DNA from: Cryptomeria japonica
Lineage: Eukaryota > Streptophyta > Pinopsida > Cupressales > Cupressaceae
Assembly: GCF_030272615.1 (NCBI RefSeq)
Contig: NC_081405.1
Location: forward strand, 605,416,177 to 605,480,176
DNA length: 64,000 nt
Reading direction: 5' to 3'
This document shows, piece by piece, positions 21,767-34,030 of the stretch. Within the stretch, counting starts at the first letter, position 1. Each line of letters starts with the position of its first letter. The translations under genes were made by a program, and so were the position numbers. Under the pieces are notes generated by a model. It worked only from the letters and a program-made list of their open reading frames with translations. It was not told where the DNA came from and ran no database searches.

Positions 21767-23065
21767 CAACCCCCTATTCCTTGTTCTTTGAATTTGGCGG
21801 TTATATGCAAATAAGATTTTGTTTGGTGGATCTATTCCAACTGAGGTATTTTCCTTTATCAACACATTCATTTTATGGTTGGCTCGATGCTATTTGGATA
21901 GTGTATTGTTTATTGGTAGTGTGCATATCCATTGGTTGAAGACCCATTATTTGCTATGTATTGGTGGTTGGATCTCTTTGTTGACTAGTCTAATCTCAGT
22001 CCATGGGTAGTGACCACACATCCACTCACCTAGTTTTGGTAATGACTTTACTTCTTGTAAAACTTAAGGTGAATTTTGGTTTGGTGATATCACCAACAGA
22101 TTCATTGAGTCTCCTTCACAATAGATTTTCCTTTGGGTGATGCAGTCATCTTTATTGTCATCGACTAAATCAAGGCTCAAATACTATGTGGATTGTTGTT
22201 TCTTGTCATGGATTTGTGTGGAGGAAGCCCGCTGGTCAGCATAGTGTGAGGCCACTATTACCCTAGGACTGGTGACCCATCTTCTACCATTGTCGACAAT
22301 GTTGGGAGTAGAATTCTCAACATTCATACTATTTTGGAGGATGCGTTGATGCACTTACTTGTAATTCCATTATCTCTTGGTGGTTGTCATTCCTTGGTCA
22401 AAGTGTATTCATAGATTGTCTTTGTGTTTGTTGAGGCTCATATAGGCTCATTTGGTCTTTTATCTGTTAGAGGTTCGATGCATGTGGCCTAGATCGAGCA
22501 AGAGCATTAAAAATCTAGCATTCTTAGTTTTGAATGTTGTGATTCTTGTTTTCACAGGTGTATTGTTTGGCAGATATGCTTGGTGTTCATTGATCAGGAC
22601 CTTCTCCATTATCTATATGGGTAATATCTTAGTCAACCGTGTATATTTATGGACCAACATAGTTCCTTGCAACCCATGCTAGTTTGTTGAGGTGTTTTTT
22701 CTCCATGATATTGACAAATTGTGGTTTTGCTATGACTACATTTATTGGGAGGCTCACATTGTTTAGGGGTCTTCTTTCATTATGGTATTTTCACTTTGAG
22801 AACTTTGCATTGGCTCTTGTATATGCCATTTGGATCCAATGTGGGGGTCATACTTTCAATGCCCACATTGCAGTTACATAAGTAAGTTCTATCTCTGCAC
22901 ATTTTGCAGATTTGATTCAAAAAAATTCAATTTTTTTTAGCTGCTAAATTGGTACTTTTGGGCATATTGTTGTAAATTTGCAGAAATTGTGTCAAATTAT
23001 CTTGGACACATAAAGATTTTAAATTCTTGTATTGTGGGGGTAGTTAATTGTTCTATTCTTTCATT
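21767..23065. other. Unassigned DNA right of element B
   Basis: No conserved coding domain is visible on either strand. Short frames (for example 21754-22010 and 22452-22881) have no recognisable motif. It directly precedes a copia gag start, so part of it may be the LTR and leader of that old copia element. I found neither a second copy here nor a primer site. Confidence 0.35.
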
Positions 23066-23455
23066 ATGGATTTGTTAAAATTTGTACTCCTAACTACATA
23101 TAACTATGATGAGTGGAAAAATCAAATGGAGTTATTATTGCTAACAAAAAAGTTGCGTAGAATCACTCTTCCCAATGATCCAGAACCCGTAGGTGCTACA
23201 GAAAAGAGGAAATAGTTTGATAGAAGAGATGAAGCTCTTGGTACTCTTTGTTTGTCCATTTCTCCTAATTTCAGATATCATATTGCATCTTGTAAAACTC
23301 CTAATAATATTTGCACTACCTTAGAGAGTCTCTTTGGTAAGCCAGATAAGATGAGGAAATTGAAGTTGGAGAATAATATGTATTCTAATCAAGAAGAAAA
23401 ATACCATCAACTGGATCATTTTAGGATCATTACATACAATGTAGATGAGCCTACA
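23066..23455 (+). pseudogene. Ty1/copia gag N-terminal fragment
   Basis: From the ATG at 23066 the frame reads YDEWKNQMELLL, then, after one TAG (from a likely CAG), RRDEALGTLCLSIS and the LESLFGKPDKMRKLKLENN block typical of the plant copia UBN2-type Gag. Copia similarity fades near 23430-23455, where different DNA takes over. No protease or pol follows. Either the element was truncated or its remainder is displaced beyond later insertions. Confidence 0.7.
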
Positions 23456-23534
23456 TATAAAGGCAAGGCCACATGGATATGTGATCACACAATCATGACA
23501 TGTGGCTCAATGAGAAACAAGGGTAGGTGAGGGT

Positions 23535-24013
23535 TGTTGGAAAGAGACATTGTTTCGGTGATGTTAGATGCAAGGAGATTAGGTAGGGGTTGTCATTGAT
23601 GGCAACTCAACTTAGTAATCCTATCTGGTACCTATAGGTTTGATCTATTGAAAGTCATATTTACTTTAGGCATAAGTCTGACAAAGTGTAAACACAGTGT
23701 ATAGATTTAGTGAGCACAACTCATTTTCGATGATGTAGATTTGATTGTCATGATTGGGATAGTCGATTGGTTGTTTAAGATAGATCATCTTGTAATTCCA
23801 ACCTCCGGTGTTGATTCCAATGTATGATTCTTGGTCTGGTATCTAGTGATTCTGGAAGAGAAGAGCTATTGTGTGGATAAGTTGGGTAACGTGTGTCACG
23901 CGATTGTAAGGATGATTTCCATGATTGATGTTGTTTTCAAGGATTTTTTTGTTGTTGCATGTGAAGCTTGTCATCATATGTTTTAGGTCCGGTATATGGA
24001 TTTGTGATGGATT
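23535..24013 (+). repeat. Element F left LTR, 5' part
   Basis: Opens TGTTGGAAAGAGAC and aligns with 37494-37971. It is cut by element D at the target ggatt (24009-24013). It holds cattgatggcaac at 23594-23606, an exact reverse complement of the gttgccatcaatg block upstream of the polypurine tract. Confidence 0.87.
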
Positions 24014-25163
24014 TGTTGGCATTTTTTATGTTTATGTTGTGATTGTCATTGATGGACACACACTTGCATTGAGCTCTCCTTTATATGTATGAGTTAGAGC
24101 ACAACCTGTATTTGTTCCAACCGGTATTTTGTATTATAGTCTTTAGACTATTGGTGTTTTGCAGAATGTGTTTCCCAGTCTGAAACGACATGATGACCCC
24201 AAGTGGTTCATAGATCCCAAATGGTACGAGGGATTAAAGCGACATAACACATTTTTACCAGTCTTCATTTTTGTCAAACTGGCAACCAGCATTTTGTATG
24301 AACCGGTAATACTCTGTGATGAGTTACCAATCGGCATTTTGTGATGAGTTACCATCCACCAATTGTTTGACGGTGCTGACACTTTAACGGTGCTTTTTGT
24401 GTCATGTTAACAAGTATGTCTAGGTTCATTCAACCTAGGGAATTGTAATGTAATCCTATTGGACCGACATGAAATCAGATTCCTTTATAAGGACATCATG
24501 TCTAGGGTTTTAGGTTGTTGATGTGGATATAGCGAAAGTTTATGTTGTTGCTAGGGTTTAAGGTGGTTGAGGAGTTAGAGAGAATATGAATGTGTAGAAG
24601 ACTGAAGTAATGCTGGAATGCATTAGGAATGAGCTATCAAGGATCTAACCAAGCAGTTTGTGCTAATAGCTAGATCAAACACTTGTTGATTACTCACATC
24701 TTTGACAAGTCTGTAGCCCTTAACTGGGTAGGCCCAAAAGCCTTTTGTAAATCCTCTAACAAGATGGTTCACATTTGTGGATCTAAAATACTCTAGCAAG
24801 GTAGTCTTTAATCGGACTTATCTCCTAACAGAGATTGAGATTCCTAACAAGATCTGTTCTAGTAAAGAACATTGTAAAACCTTAACCGGTCTGACCTTAA
24901 CCGGTCTGGTTCCTATTCTATAGATAGTTACTTGTGAGTTCCATCTCACCGTGGTTTTTCCCATTTGGGTTTCCACATCAAAATATCATGTGTTATGGTG
25001 TTTATTCTTTTGTGGGTGAATGCATTATTTGCTATTTGGTTTGCATGTGTGCTAACCAGTTTGTTTGCTAAACTATTTTACCGGTTTATTGTCAATCTTG
25101 TAAAGTGTTTAGGTGCAGAGATTTTTAGCATACTAATTCACCCCCCCCTCTTAGTATTCATCA
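24014..25163 (+). repeat. Left LTR of element D (1,150 bp)
   Basis: TGTTGGCATTTTTT to GTATTCATCA. A TATA-like box (tttataagg) lies at 24484-24492. A hairpin gtgag-ttccat-ctcac lies at 24934-24949, followed by cgtggtttttcc. A C-rich tract then ctcttag precedes the end. Confidence 0.92.
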
Positions 25164-25165
25164 AT

Positions 25166-25178
25166 TGGTATCAGAGCC
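25166..25178 (+). promoter_or_regulatory. Primer binding site of element D (tRNA-iMet)
   Basis: tggtatcagagcc, three bases after the LTR, a perfect plant initiator-Met primer motif. Confidence 0.92.
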
Positions 25179-25213
25179 TACCTTTCTATAAGTTTAACCA
25201 CTTGGAAAGAGAT

Positions 25214-26491
25214 ATGGGGGAATACTCTATAAGGGAACTTACTCATCGGCTCACTCAGTCTGAGAAAACCTATGATGATCTTATGGTCAAATACAAGGCA
25301 TCTCAAGCAAAAAGGAGAGAACATACAGAAAAGTTGATGGAGCTATCTGAAAATAGTTCTTCAGATGAAGTAGACATGGAAGCCCTAATTGCAGAAGTAA
25401 ATAAGTTGAATGAATCAAAATCCAATCCGAGAAAGGAATTGGAAGGACCGACTATCCGGATGTGTCAAGAGCTTGAGAACCAGAGAAAAGCTGAAGATCT
25501 GGTGAAAGAAAGAGATCATGAGATCTCCAAGCTGAAACAAGAGATCAGTGCCCTAACTGCTCAACTCCATGCAAGCAAAGTGGAAAAGGAAGACATGCAA
25601 GGAGAACTGAACATTGTCATCTATGAGAATGTAAACCTGTTGGAAACAAATGCTGCTATTTCCAAATAACTCTCTGAGTCAAAGGAAATACTTGCTAAGT
25701 TCAACAAGAGTACTGTCAAGCTAGAGAAAAAGCTTGAATCTGCCAAACCGGTCAAGAATACCAATGGACTTGGTTATTCCAGTCATGAGGAAGGTGAGAC
25801 CTCTGGTACAAATGCTGGAACATCAAAGAAACAACCGACATCAAAGGATAAAGGTAAGCAAAACTTTAAACCTATTTTCTTCAACTGTCTTAAAGAAGGA
25901 CATACTACAAATGTGTGTAGGAGTAAGGCTTACAACAATTTTCCTTATTTCCTAAATGATAAGCCTAGATCCTATAAATTCAATGGTAACTGTTATTCAT
26001 GCAACAAGTATGGGCATAGAGCATCTGAATGTAGGTCAGTTATGAACAACATTGATAGATATCCTCAGAGGACCCAAGGAGCTTGTCTTGAACCTTTTGT
26101 CAACCGGAATCACAACCGGTTTAATGCCTTCAATCATCAGCAAAGAAGCGGTGGCTATCAAGTGGCAATCGGATGGAGAGAAAACTGTATGGTCTGTCAT
26201 GGTCATGGTCACACTGCTGCAACATGCAGAAGGAAGAATGGAAACATGGACAATGGACCCTAGAGAGCACCTGGATTGGTTTGTTATCATTGCAACAAAC
26301 CAGGTCACATTGCCAGATTTTGTAGATCAAGAAAGAACATATACGATGATATACCAGTCACTCCAGAAGGAAACATTGATGTTGACATTGTTCAAGCAGA
26401 CATGAACAAAACCTGGAAGAAGAAACCAGCGGTGTTACAAGAGGAAACTATTTATGCACCTAGCATGGAAATCACAGAACTGGCAAACTAA
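25214..26491 (+). pseudogene. Element D ORF1: coiled-coil protein with four CCHC zinc knuckles
   Basis: Begins MGEYSIRELTHRLTQSEK and ends at TAA 26489-26491 in a single frame of about 425 codons. Residues ~1-190 are heptad-like and highly charged, so a coiled coil is likely. Then comes NTNGLGYSSHEEGE, like the linker before the knuckle in plant copia Gag. Four knuckles follow: FFNCLKEGHTTNVC (first Cys lost), CYSCNKYGHRASEC, CMVCHGHGHTAATC and CYHCNKPGHIARFC. Breaks are TAA at 25667 (GAA in element E) and TAG near 26261 (TGG in E). The usual copia Gag N-terminal domain is absent. Probably an RNA-binding Gag derivative. Confidence 0.82.
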
Positions 26492-26941
26492 GCTTCAGAA
26501 AAGCTTAGGGGGAGCAAACGGTGAAATGTTTCGAACCCCCTGTTTACACTGGTAAAAGACCTTAACCGGTATGTGATACCTGTCATTTGGCAGAAGACTG
26601 GAAACGGTAAAAAGGCAAATTAGGGTTTATGCCCTAATGGAGGAGCATTAATGACGGTAGGTGAAGAATATGCTTAAAAGCATTTTTCAAAACATTTATC
26701 ACTATCAGTTTTTGAGCGAAGAAATTTTTTTAAAAGAGCAGAGCGACGAAAAGGCAATTTGAGCTGAGATTTTGAGAAATTGAGAAATCATGAAGGAGAT
26801 TCAAATTCAAACTGCAAACGGTCAAGTGGAGAACACAAAGCGGTGATTCAGCAACCGACGGAGTGTGAAGTGAAGGAGAATATGCAAGCCCTAAATTCAC
26901 GTGTTTCAAAAGGTATTTCTCGAGTTCTTAAAATTTCTATC
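26492..26941 (+). other. ORF1-ORF2 spacer of element D
   Basis: 450 bp, non-coding by comparison with E (43087-43530). It holds a purine tract ttagggggagcaaa at 26505-26518 that resembles the main polypurine tract. How ORF2 is translated is not evident; splicing or a second promoter are possibilities. Confidence 0.5.
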
Positions 26942-29900
26942 ATGGCTTCCGCATCTCATACCAGTTCTAGTGCATCTATCGAGTCTACAAGTTTTATTCA
27001 ACAAAAGTCTAAGTATAATGCCCTATCACAAGTTCCGGCTGGTGTGATAGTAGAAGAGGGAATTTCTGACTACATAGATTGCAAGATTGAAGACCTAGGG
27101 TCTCTAGCTATCCACTCCCAGTTAGGTTTATTTTGTGGAAAGGATAAGAAGATCAAACCAGAGTATAATATTTTGGAGAAGAAGAAGCTCCACAATGTTG
27201 TTTACTTCCTGGAGGATTTCACAGAGGATCATATAAGGATAATTTTGAGTAGAGTCCATGGTGACAAGATGGACCTAGAAAAAACACATGATATCATGCC
27301 ACAGGCAATTCATGTAGTCATCGGTTTCTACAACACAGGGGAAGTGCCAGCCCTAAGGATGGTAAGCAAAACTGAAATGTCCAAGCTCACCGGTTCAGTG
27401 AGCGACTCACGAGGCATGACAGTCAATTCTATCAAGGATGATCTAGTTAAGTATGCCTGCATGGTGATAGGCTATCGGACATTCTTTGCTAGCAGAATTA
27501 ACTCTGTATCTATTGCAGTGGTAAATGCCGCTTACCGGATGATAAAGGAGGATGCATCATTTGACCTGTGCACCAGTATGTAGAGACAACTCCTGTTGAA
27601 TCTGAAGTCAATCAAACAGGATAATGCACTAAGGTTCAAGTTTGGACAACTACTAGTTGGGTTGTTCTTCTATTTCCAAGGCTACTTTCTAGGAGTAGGA
27701 GATGTCCAGTGGTCTGCTGACCAACCAGTGACCAAGCAAATCAAGGAAAGCATTCAAGCAATTGGAACTAGTTACCCTGATGTTCTGAACAAGTATTTTG
27801 ATGAGTTCAGATGGAAAATGAGCCAAAGAATCAAGATATTAGGTGACATCATCAAGAAATATGAAGATGATATTTGTTTCACCATCCAAGTGGATAAATG
27901 CATAATGGAGGCTATTGAGCCCAGACAGGAAGAAGTGGAGCCAATGGGCTATGAGGTGATGTACGATATGTTGAAAGGGTATGCCTCTACCCTTATTGCC
28001 TCACCTCTTGATCCTAAGGCAAAGAGGACCGGAACCTATCTAGAAAGGGTTACACCGATCAAGGAACCCTCTGCACAGAAAGGAAAAGAGCTTGCAGTGA
28101 AGAAGGAAAAGGCAGTGCCTGCAACATCAGCACCGATTAGTATTGCAACTCCAAAAGTGACCAAGCGGTCACCAGCTAAGAAGAAACCTGAAGCGGCACT
28201 GGCTAAAGTGTTTGAGAGAAAGAGGAAGACAGGAATACCTCTCCAAACTCAGAAGAAACTGTGTTTGAGGAAAAACCAAAGAAAACACATCAAGCAAAGA
28301 GAAAGACAAAGAATGAACCGGCATCATCTGCACCGGTAAATATAGATATCTCTTCCTATAAACCTTTGACACATTGTCAAAGAACAATAAAGAATGTTAG
28401 GAGAAAAGTGCTACATGACTTAATTGAGTGTTTTGATAACTTTAATGATGATGAAAGGAAGCGGTTGAAAAGGAAATAATTCAGTATTTATGTGTTAATG
28501 ATCATTCGCCCTTAGAGATTAAATCTTAGACACCGGATTCTTTATATAAGTCATTAGAAAATAGATGGCGCATTGCCATAGAGAAGGAACATGAAATTAG
28601 GGAGAAAGTTTTTGCACAGTACTTTCCCGACCTATCAAATTCTGAATTATTTTATGTTATTGACCAAAATAAAGGACTCTTCTTCACTAGAAGAAGAAGA
28701 CTCTGGCTGTTAGAAGGGAGAGTTGATGATATTAAAAAAGACACTCATCAATATATAACAATCACTGTCTAGTATCAAAAAGTGCGTCTAGCTAACCGGC
28801 AAGCTGAAAAAAGAACCAGTTATATCCAAACCAGATGAAGTATTTGATGATGAAGGAAATCCAGTTGTTGAACCGATTGACACCATTGGTGTCGATGCTC
28901 TGGACATAGAGGATGTTACTCAGGAAACACCATCTGAGGCAACAGGATAGGAGCAACAGGCTAAATAGGTTGATAAGCAAGCCGAGGACAGACAGGAAGC
29001 GGCAAAGGAAGAGGCTGAGCAAAGGAAAAAGGATGAAGAAGAGAAGTAGAAAAAGGGTGAAGAAGAGAAGAAGAAAAAGGATGAAGAAGAGAAAAAGAAG
29101 AAAGATGATGAGGAGAAGAAGAATAAGGTTGAAGAAGAGAAAAATAAGTAAGAAGATGAAAAGAAAAAGAAAGAAGAGGAAGACAAGGAAGAGGATAAGA
29201 GTAAGGAAGTAGAGAAGAAGAAGAAGGAAGAGGAGGAAAAAGAAGAGGAGAAGAGGAGAGAAGCAGAGAAAAGGAAGCAGGAAGAGGAGGACAAAGAAGA
29301 GGAGAAAAGGAAAGAAGCAGAGAAGAAAAAAGCAAAGGAGGATAAGGAAGTGGAGAAGAGCATAGAAGCGGAGAAGAAGAAAACGGAAGAGGACAAGGTA
29401 GGAGAAGCGGAGAAGAGCACCCAGATGGAGACTCAAAAGGCAACCGGGAGTCTAGCCAAACCGGCTAATCTCACCAGTCCTATCAATCTCCAGTCTACAA
29501 GTGAAACAGAGCTAATCCAAAGCATCAAGGTTGCTCAAGAGTGCCTTGAAATTATTTGAAGGAAGAAGGAGCAAGATGTAATTCAAGCAGCTGTGGACAC
29601 TCTTACCGGTTTGATACCTGGTACAAATCTTCCCAACATTGAATCATCACTGGCCAAACAAAATCTCCTATGTACAGTAGTAGATGATCAGGTGCAGAGC
29701 TGAGAAGAGGTAGCAGAGGCAAATGTCAAGAAGGAGCATCAAAAATCTCTTAATATAGCTCTGGTGAAGAAGTTGAATGAGCTCCAGTCTGAATTGAAGA
29801 AAGAAAAAAAGGATATAAGGGACACTTTGGATGAGGAGAATCTGCTACTCAGCAAGATCTGCCAACCCCATCTATTCTATGATGATGTGCTAGCTCAGAA

Positions 29901-30291
29901 GTAAAAGCTTCAAATGGACTTACAGTCCTACATGAGCACATTCAAGCCACCTTATGATTCCTTTACAACTTATGGGGAAACCATTCACCGTTTTCACATC
30001 CAGTCAGCAAAAATGGAGCAAGAGATCAACACCCAGTCTAGAGATTTGCAAGAGCTACAACTAGTTCTACTTCCACGATTGCAAATTCTTCAAAAGTGCT
30101 ATCTAAACCTGGATGCCTTAACAGTGACATAGGAGATGAGCACAATCGATGCCATGGAAGAACAAGTCTCCCAAATGCAGACAGAGAAAGAAGTAGCCAC
30201 CTCCCTACTTGAGTCCTGGTCTTTATTGATGAAACAATTCTTGCAAGACTTTAAATCTGTTTTTGACAAGTATTATTCCTTATTGTCATAA
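26942..30291 (+). pseudogene. Element D ORF2: large conserved protein of unknown function
   Basis: Starts MASASHTSSS, as does E ORF2, and ends YYSLLS-stop (about 1,115 codons). I do not recognise the family. In order: a globular N-terminal ~400 residues with AIHVVIGFYNTGEVPALR, FKFGQLLVGLFFYFQGYF and KKYEDDICF; a basic linker; a short block with CQRTIKN; a long Lys/Glu-rich tract (about 28990-29440); then a helical C-terminal ~250 residues with VDTLTGLIPGTNLP. Breaks include TAG at 27581 (CAG in E), a frameshift near 28230-28260, and several later stops. It resembles no protease, integrase, reverse transcriptase or envelope protein. The same architecture recurs in E and, more divergently, in F. 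Confidence 0.75.
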
Positions 30292-30591
30292 ACTTATATT
30301 ATTTTAATATCAAATGAAGACAGGGTTGTTCAGCTGTACTTTGTCATTGTTGGCAAAGGGGGAGAAGAATTCTATTTGGTAGAAGTATCTGGTAATCAAA
30401 ATTTTGATATATGCTCTGAATATCTCAATGTTTATGCTCTATATTCAAAAGTGTTATACATTATATTGTCTAAGGGATAGTGTATATGCTAAGGGGGAGC
30501 AATTTTGCTAATGGCATGATTTTGTTGTAAAACACTTAGATGTCAAAATTTTATTTTCCAAAGTGTTGCCATCAATGCCAAAGGGGGAGAT
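30292..30591 (+). other. Element D 3' non-coding region with repeated purine tracts
   Basis: Contains aaagggggagaag near 30356-30366, taagggggagc at 30490-30500 and the terminal tract. The block gttgccatcaatg at 30565-30577 lies just upstream of the terminal tract and is complementary to cattgatgg at 30625-30633 in the LTR. Confidence 0.7.
30580..30591 (+). promoter_or_regulatory. Polypurine tract of element D
   Basis: aaagggggagat directly before the right LTR, as usual for plant copia elements. The flanking atgccaa and ttggcat can pair around it. Confidence 0.88.
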
Positions 30592-31719
30592 TGTTGGCAT
30601 TTTTTATGTTTATGTTGTGATTGTCATTGATGGACACACACTTGCATTGAGATCTCCTTTATATGTATGAGTTAGAGCACAATCGGTATTTGTTCCAACC
30701 AGTATGTTGTATTATAGTCTTTAGACTATTGGTGTTTTGCATAATGTGTTTCCTAGTCTGAAGTGGCATGATGACCCCAAGCGGTTCGTAGATCCCAAGT
30801 GGTACGAGGGATTAATGTGGCATAACACATTTTTACCAGTCTTCATTTTTGTCAAACCGGCAATTGGCATTTTGTATGAACCGGTAATACTCTGTGATGA
30901 GTTACCAACTGGCATTTTGTGATGAGTTACCATCCACCAATTGTTTGACAGTGCCGACACTTTAACAGTGCTTTTTGTGTCATGTTACCAAGAATGTCCA
31001 GGTTCATTGAACCTAGGGAATTGTAATGTAATCCTATTGGACCGACATGAAATCAGATTCCTTTATAAGGACATCATGTATAGGGTTTTAGGTTGTTGAT
31101 GTGGATATAGTGAAAGTTTATGTTGTTGCTAGGGTTTAAGGTGGTTGAGGAGTTAGAGAGAATATGAATGTGTAGAAGACTGGAGTAATGTTGGAATGCA
31201 TTAGGAACGAGCTATCAAGGATCTAACCAGGCAATCTGTGCTATTAGCTAGATCAAACACTTGTTGATTACTTACATCTTTGACAAGTTTGTAGCTCTTA
31301 ACCGAGTAGGCCCAAAAGCCTTTTGTAAATCCTCTAACAAGGTGGTTCACATATGTGGATCTAGAATCCTCTAGCAGGGTAGTCTTTAATCAGACTTATC
31401 TCCTAACAGAGATTGAGATTCCTAATAGGATTTGTTCTGGTAAAGAACATTGTAAGACCTTAACCGGTCTAGTTCCTATTTTGCAGATAGTTACTTGTGA
31501 GTTCCATCTCACCGTGGTTTTTCCCATTTGGGTTTCCACATCAAAATCTCATGTGTTATGGTGTTTGTGCTTTTGTGGGTGAATGCATTATTTGCTATTT
31601 GGTTTGCATGTGTGCTAACCGGTTTGTCTCCTAAACTATTTTACTGGTTTACTGTCAGTATTGTAAAGTATTTAGGTGCAAAGATTTTTGGCATACTAAT
31701 TCACCCCCCCCCCCCTCTT
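30592..31719 (+). repeat. Right LTR of element D (1,128 bp, shortened 3' end)
   Basis: Matches the left LTR but stops at ctctta, directly followed by the target duplication ggatt. The final gtattcatca of the left LTR is missing, so the element ends TG...TA instead of TG...CA. A TATA-like tttataagg lies at 31062-31070. The hairpin is at 31497-31512. Confidence 0.9.
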
Positions 31720-31724
31720 AGGAT

Positions 31725-32391
31725 TGAGTCAACATGAGACTACATCTTTCATATTTCATAGTTTTGTGAAGCCAACTTGTTGGAGATCTATTTTGGTGGT
31801 GTGGATATATGAGATCAACTTGGATGATCATTTTATGTGATGGGGTGTATGCAAAATTATTTTGGGAGCGATTGAGCGCAATTTCTTGTGCACATCTTAA
31901 GTTTTGGTGATTTAGTATTTGCCAGCAGAGCATAACAGAGCAATTTCTCAAAGCAGTGGCAGCAGATCATTTTGAACTTAACCAGAACTGATTCCCGGCA
32001 TTTGTAGATGTTGTATTCCAGTTCATATATTGTATTTTCTTTTTATATCTCATTTGTAGGATAGTGAGTCCTCTGGGGTTGCAACCCTATTTTGTATTTG
32101 ATTAGTGAGCTCTAGGCAATGTGCCTGAATGCAAGTGTATTCCTCTTTTGTAATATTATTCTACTATTGGCCATAGTATAATAATATTGTGGGTTCAAAT
32201 CCCACCGTGGTCTTTCCCTTTCTGGATTTCCGTGTAAAAAAATTGGCATTATGGTTGTGTGATTATTTTCTTTGAGTTTTTGCATTATACTTTCTATCTT
32301 TTGCATCTAATGCTTTAATAATCAGTTTAATAAACTAGTAAATTGCAGAACATTCATTCACCCCCCCTCTTAAAGTTTATTGATTCCAACA
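31725..32391 (+). repeat. Element F left LTR, 3' part
   Basis: Aligns with 37972-38646 and ends CCAACA at 32391. It holds the hairpin gtggg-ttcaaat-cccac at 32189-32205, then cgtgg. From about 31978 on it is also related to 48778-49196 in copia element G, sharing agtgagctctagg and ttgtaatatt. Confidence 0.87.
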
Positions 32392-32392
32392 A

Positions 32393-32406
32393 TTTGTATG
32401 AGAGCC
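32393..32406 (+). promoter_or_regulatory. Decayed primer binding site of element F
   Basis: tttgtatgagagcc follows the LTR. It matches the iMet primer motif seen in D, E and G except for two substitutions. Confidence 0.65.
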
Positions 32407-32429
32407 TATTTCCTCCAAGGAAGCCTAAC

Positions 32430-33616
32430 AACTTGAGGAAGATTGAATCAGTGGACTTTAGTTTGCAAAGACATCTTAGTGTGGCACTTGAAGATCTTGA
32501 TGCAGCAAGAAAAGAAGTAAGTTCCTTGAAAAGAAATCTGAATGCTACTGAGGACTTCATTGAGACACTGAAATATCAAGTGAGCACTTATAGGGAAAAT
32601 AGAAAGGATTTTATGGACAAGCTGAAGGAGAAGTAATGACAAAGCATAGACAATCAAGCCCTACAAGACAAGACAAATGAATGTGAGAAGAGCTGGCTAG
32701 AGAGAATGCAATCTTGAAGTATGAAATGCAATCCATTGAAATGAAGCTTATAAAGGAGATTGAAGACCAAAAGAATAATGAAGAAACTTTGAATCATTAA
32801 TTGAAGGGTAGATCTAATGAATGTTGTAGATTGACATATGAGAATGATCAGTTGAAGCTTGAATTGGTGCAATGCAAGAATGATGGACAAGAACTTGAAA
32901 GGAAGATCATAATTCTTAGAGATGAGCTGACTACTACTAATGAGTACAAAGAAAAATTCAAAGCTAGTTCAACCTGGTTAGATGAGATGCTAGAAAGTCA
33001 GAGACATGGGAAAGACACACGTGGACTTGGATTTGAGAAAGGAGAATCCTCCAGTTCTAGTCAGAGTAATCATAAGAAGGATAAGAAACCTCTGGTAAGA
33101 CAACCTAATGCCTATAAATCCAATGGTAAATGCTTTGTTTGTGGAAAATTTGGTCATATAGAAAGTCAATGCAGAAGTAAGATGAATAGTAGGATGATGA
33201 ACAACATGTTGAATAATGGTTCTACTTTTACCGGTCAATGTTTCATATGCAACAATTTTGGTCATAAGTCAAATATGTGCAGAACAGTGATAAATAATTT
33301 TTAGAACAAGAGATGTTATGCTTGTGGGATGTTTGGACATATATCTAACCAATGCAGGATGAGACTAAATCAGATGAACTTTAGGCCTATGCAAAGGAAT
33401 GTTGCTTGTCATGCATGCAACAAACCCATTCATATTACAAGATATTGTAGAAGCAAGAATGCTCTAGTGAACAAGAATAAATTAGATGAGAAAGTAAAAG
33501 CTAAAGTGGAAGACATCAGAGATCAGTATAAGAAGATGTGGGTGAAAAGGGAAGATTCAAATGTGCAAAACGGCTCCACACCTGATTCTAGTGATGGAAC
33601 CTCATCTAGTAACTAG
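32430..33616 (+). pseudogene. Element F ORF1: coiled-coil protein with four zinc knuckles
   Basis: The charged N-terminal part (about 32440-33000) is broken by stops and a frameshift near 32640-32800. After that come LDEMLESQRHGKDTRGLGF, as in copia Gag linkers, and knuckles CFVCGKFGHIESQC, CFICNNFGHKSNMC, CYACGMFGHISNQC and CHACNKPIHITRYC. The last has lost the Gly before His. A TAG lies between knuckles two and three. The exact start codon is unclear. It matches D and E ORF1 in layout with low sequence identity, so the four-knuckle design is old in this family. Confidence 0.75.
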
Positions 33617-34030
33617 GGAATTTTGGCCTTAGGGGGCAAATTATCATGCAAATCCATAGAACTCCCTTTTAGAGATTTGTAACTAGGTTCTGGGAGGTTG
33701 CAGAAGATCTAGATTAGATGTCCAAATGTTATCTGAAAGAATTTATGGTGATTTGAGATTCCAGTGATCGAATTGATGCAGAACAAGGCATTTGGAAGGT
33801 TTTTAGGGTTAAGCATTTATTGCAGCTAAAAGTTAGGTTTTCAAATGATAAAAGGGTATTTTTATTCCTTACATTGCGAACGAAGAGAGAGTGCCGAGCA
33901 ATGAAGTGAAAGAGTTTTAATAGTGAAATCTGATATTTCAGCGATCTGATAAAGATTCCTTGCATCCGGCTATGATCAAAAAGGTATTTATCCGTTCTCG
34001 AGCTATCAGTTCATATTATAAAGTTCTGAA
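33617..34030 (+). other. ORF1-ORF2 spacer of element F
   Basis: Non-coding, with ttagggggcaaatt near 33630, equivalent to the purine tract after ORF1 in D and E. Confidence 0.5.

Larger units (their letters stand above)
24014..31719 (+). mobile_element. Element D: 7.7 kb pol-less two-ORF LTR element
   Basis: LTRs are 24014-25163 and 30592-31719, with target duplication ggatt (24009-24013, 31720-31724). It has an iMet primer site, a polypurine tract, ORF1 and ORF2, with no pol. It sits in the left LTR of element F, and the empty site is at 37967-37971. It is close to element E in every part. The right LTR lacks the last ~10 bases (gtattcatca) present in the left LTR and in both LTRs of E. Confidence 0.92.

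Noticed and set aside
21754-22881. Host gene exons right of element B
   Set aside because: Several short frames exist, but none shows a domain, consistent splice sites or conserved frame, and composition matches repeat DNA.
28792-29443. Long Leu/Phe/Ser-rich reading frames on the minus strand (also 45231-46041)
   Set aside because: They are the opposite strand of the purine-rich Lys/Glu tract of ORF2. They look like membrane proteins only because of base composition.
32094-32205. tRNA gene or tRNA-derived SINE in LTR F
   Set aside because: Only a T-arm-like hairpin is present. No A box, anticodon arm or acceptor stem can be drawn.
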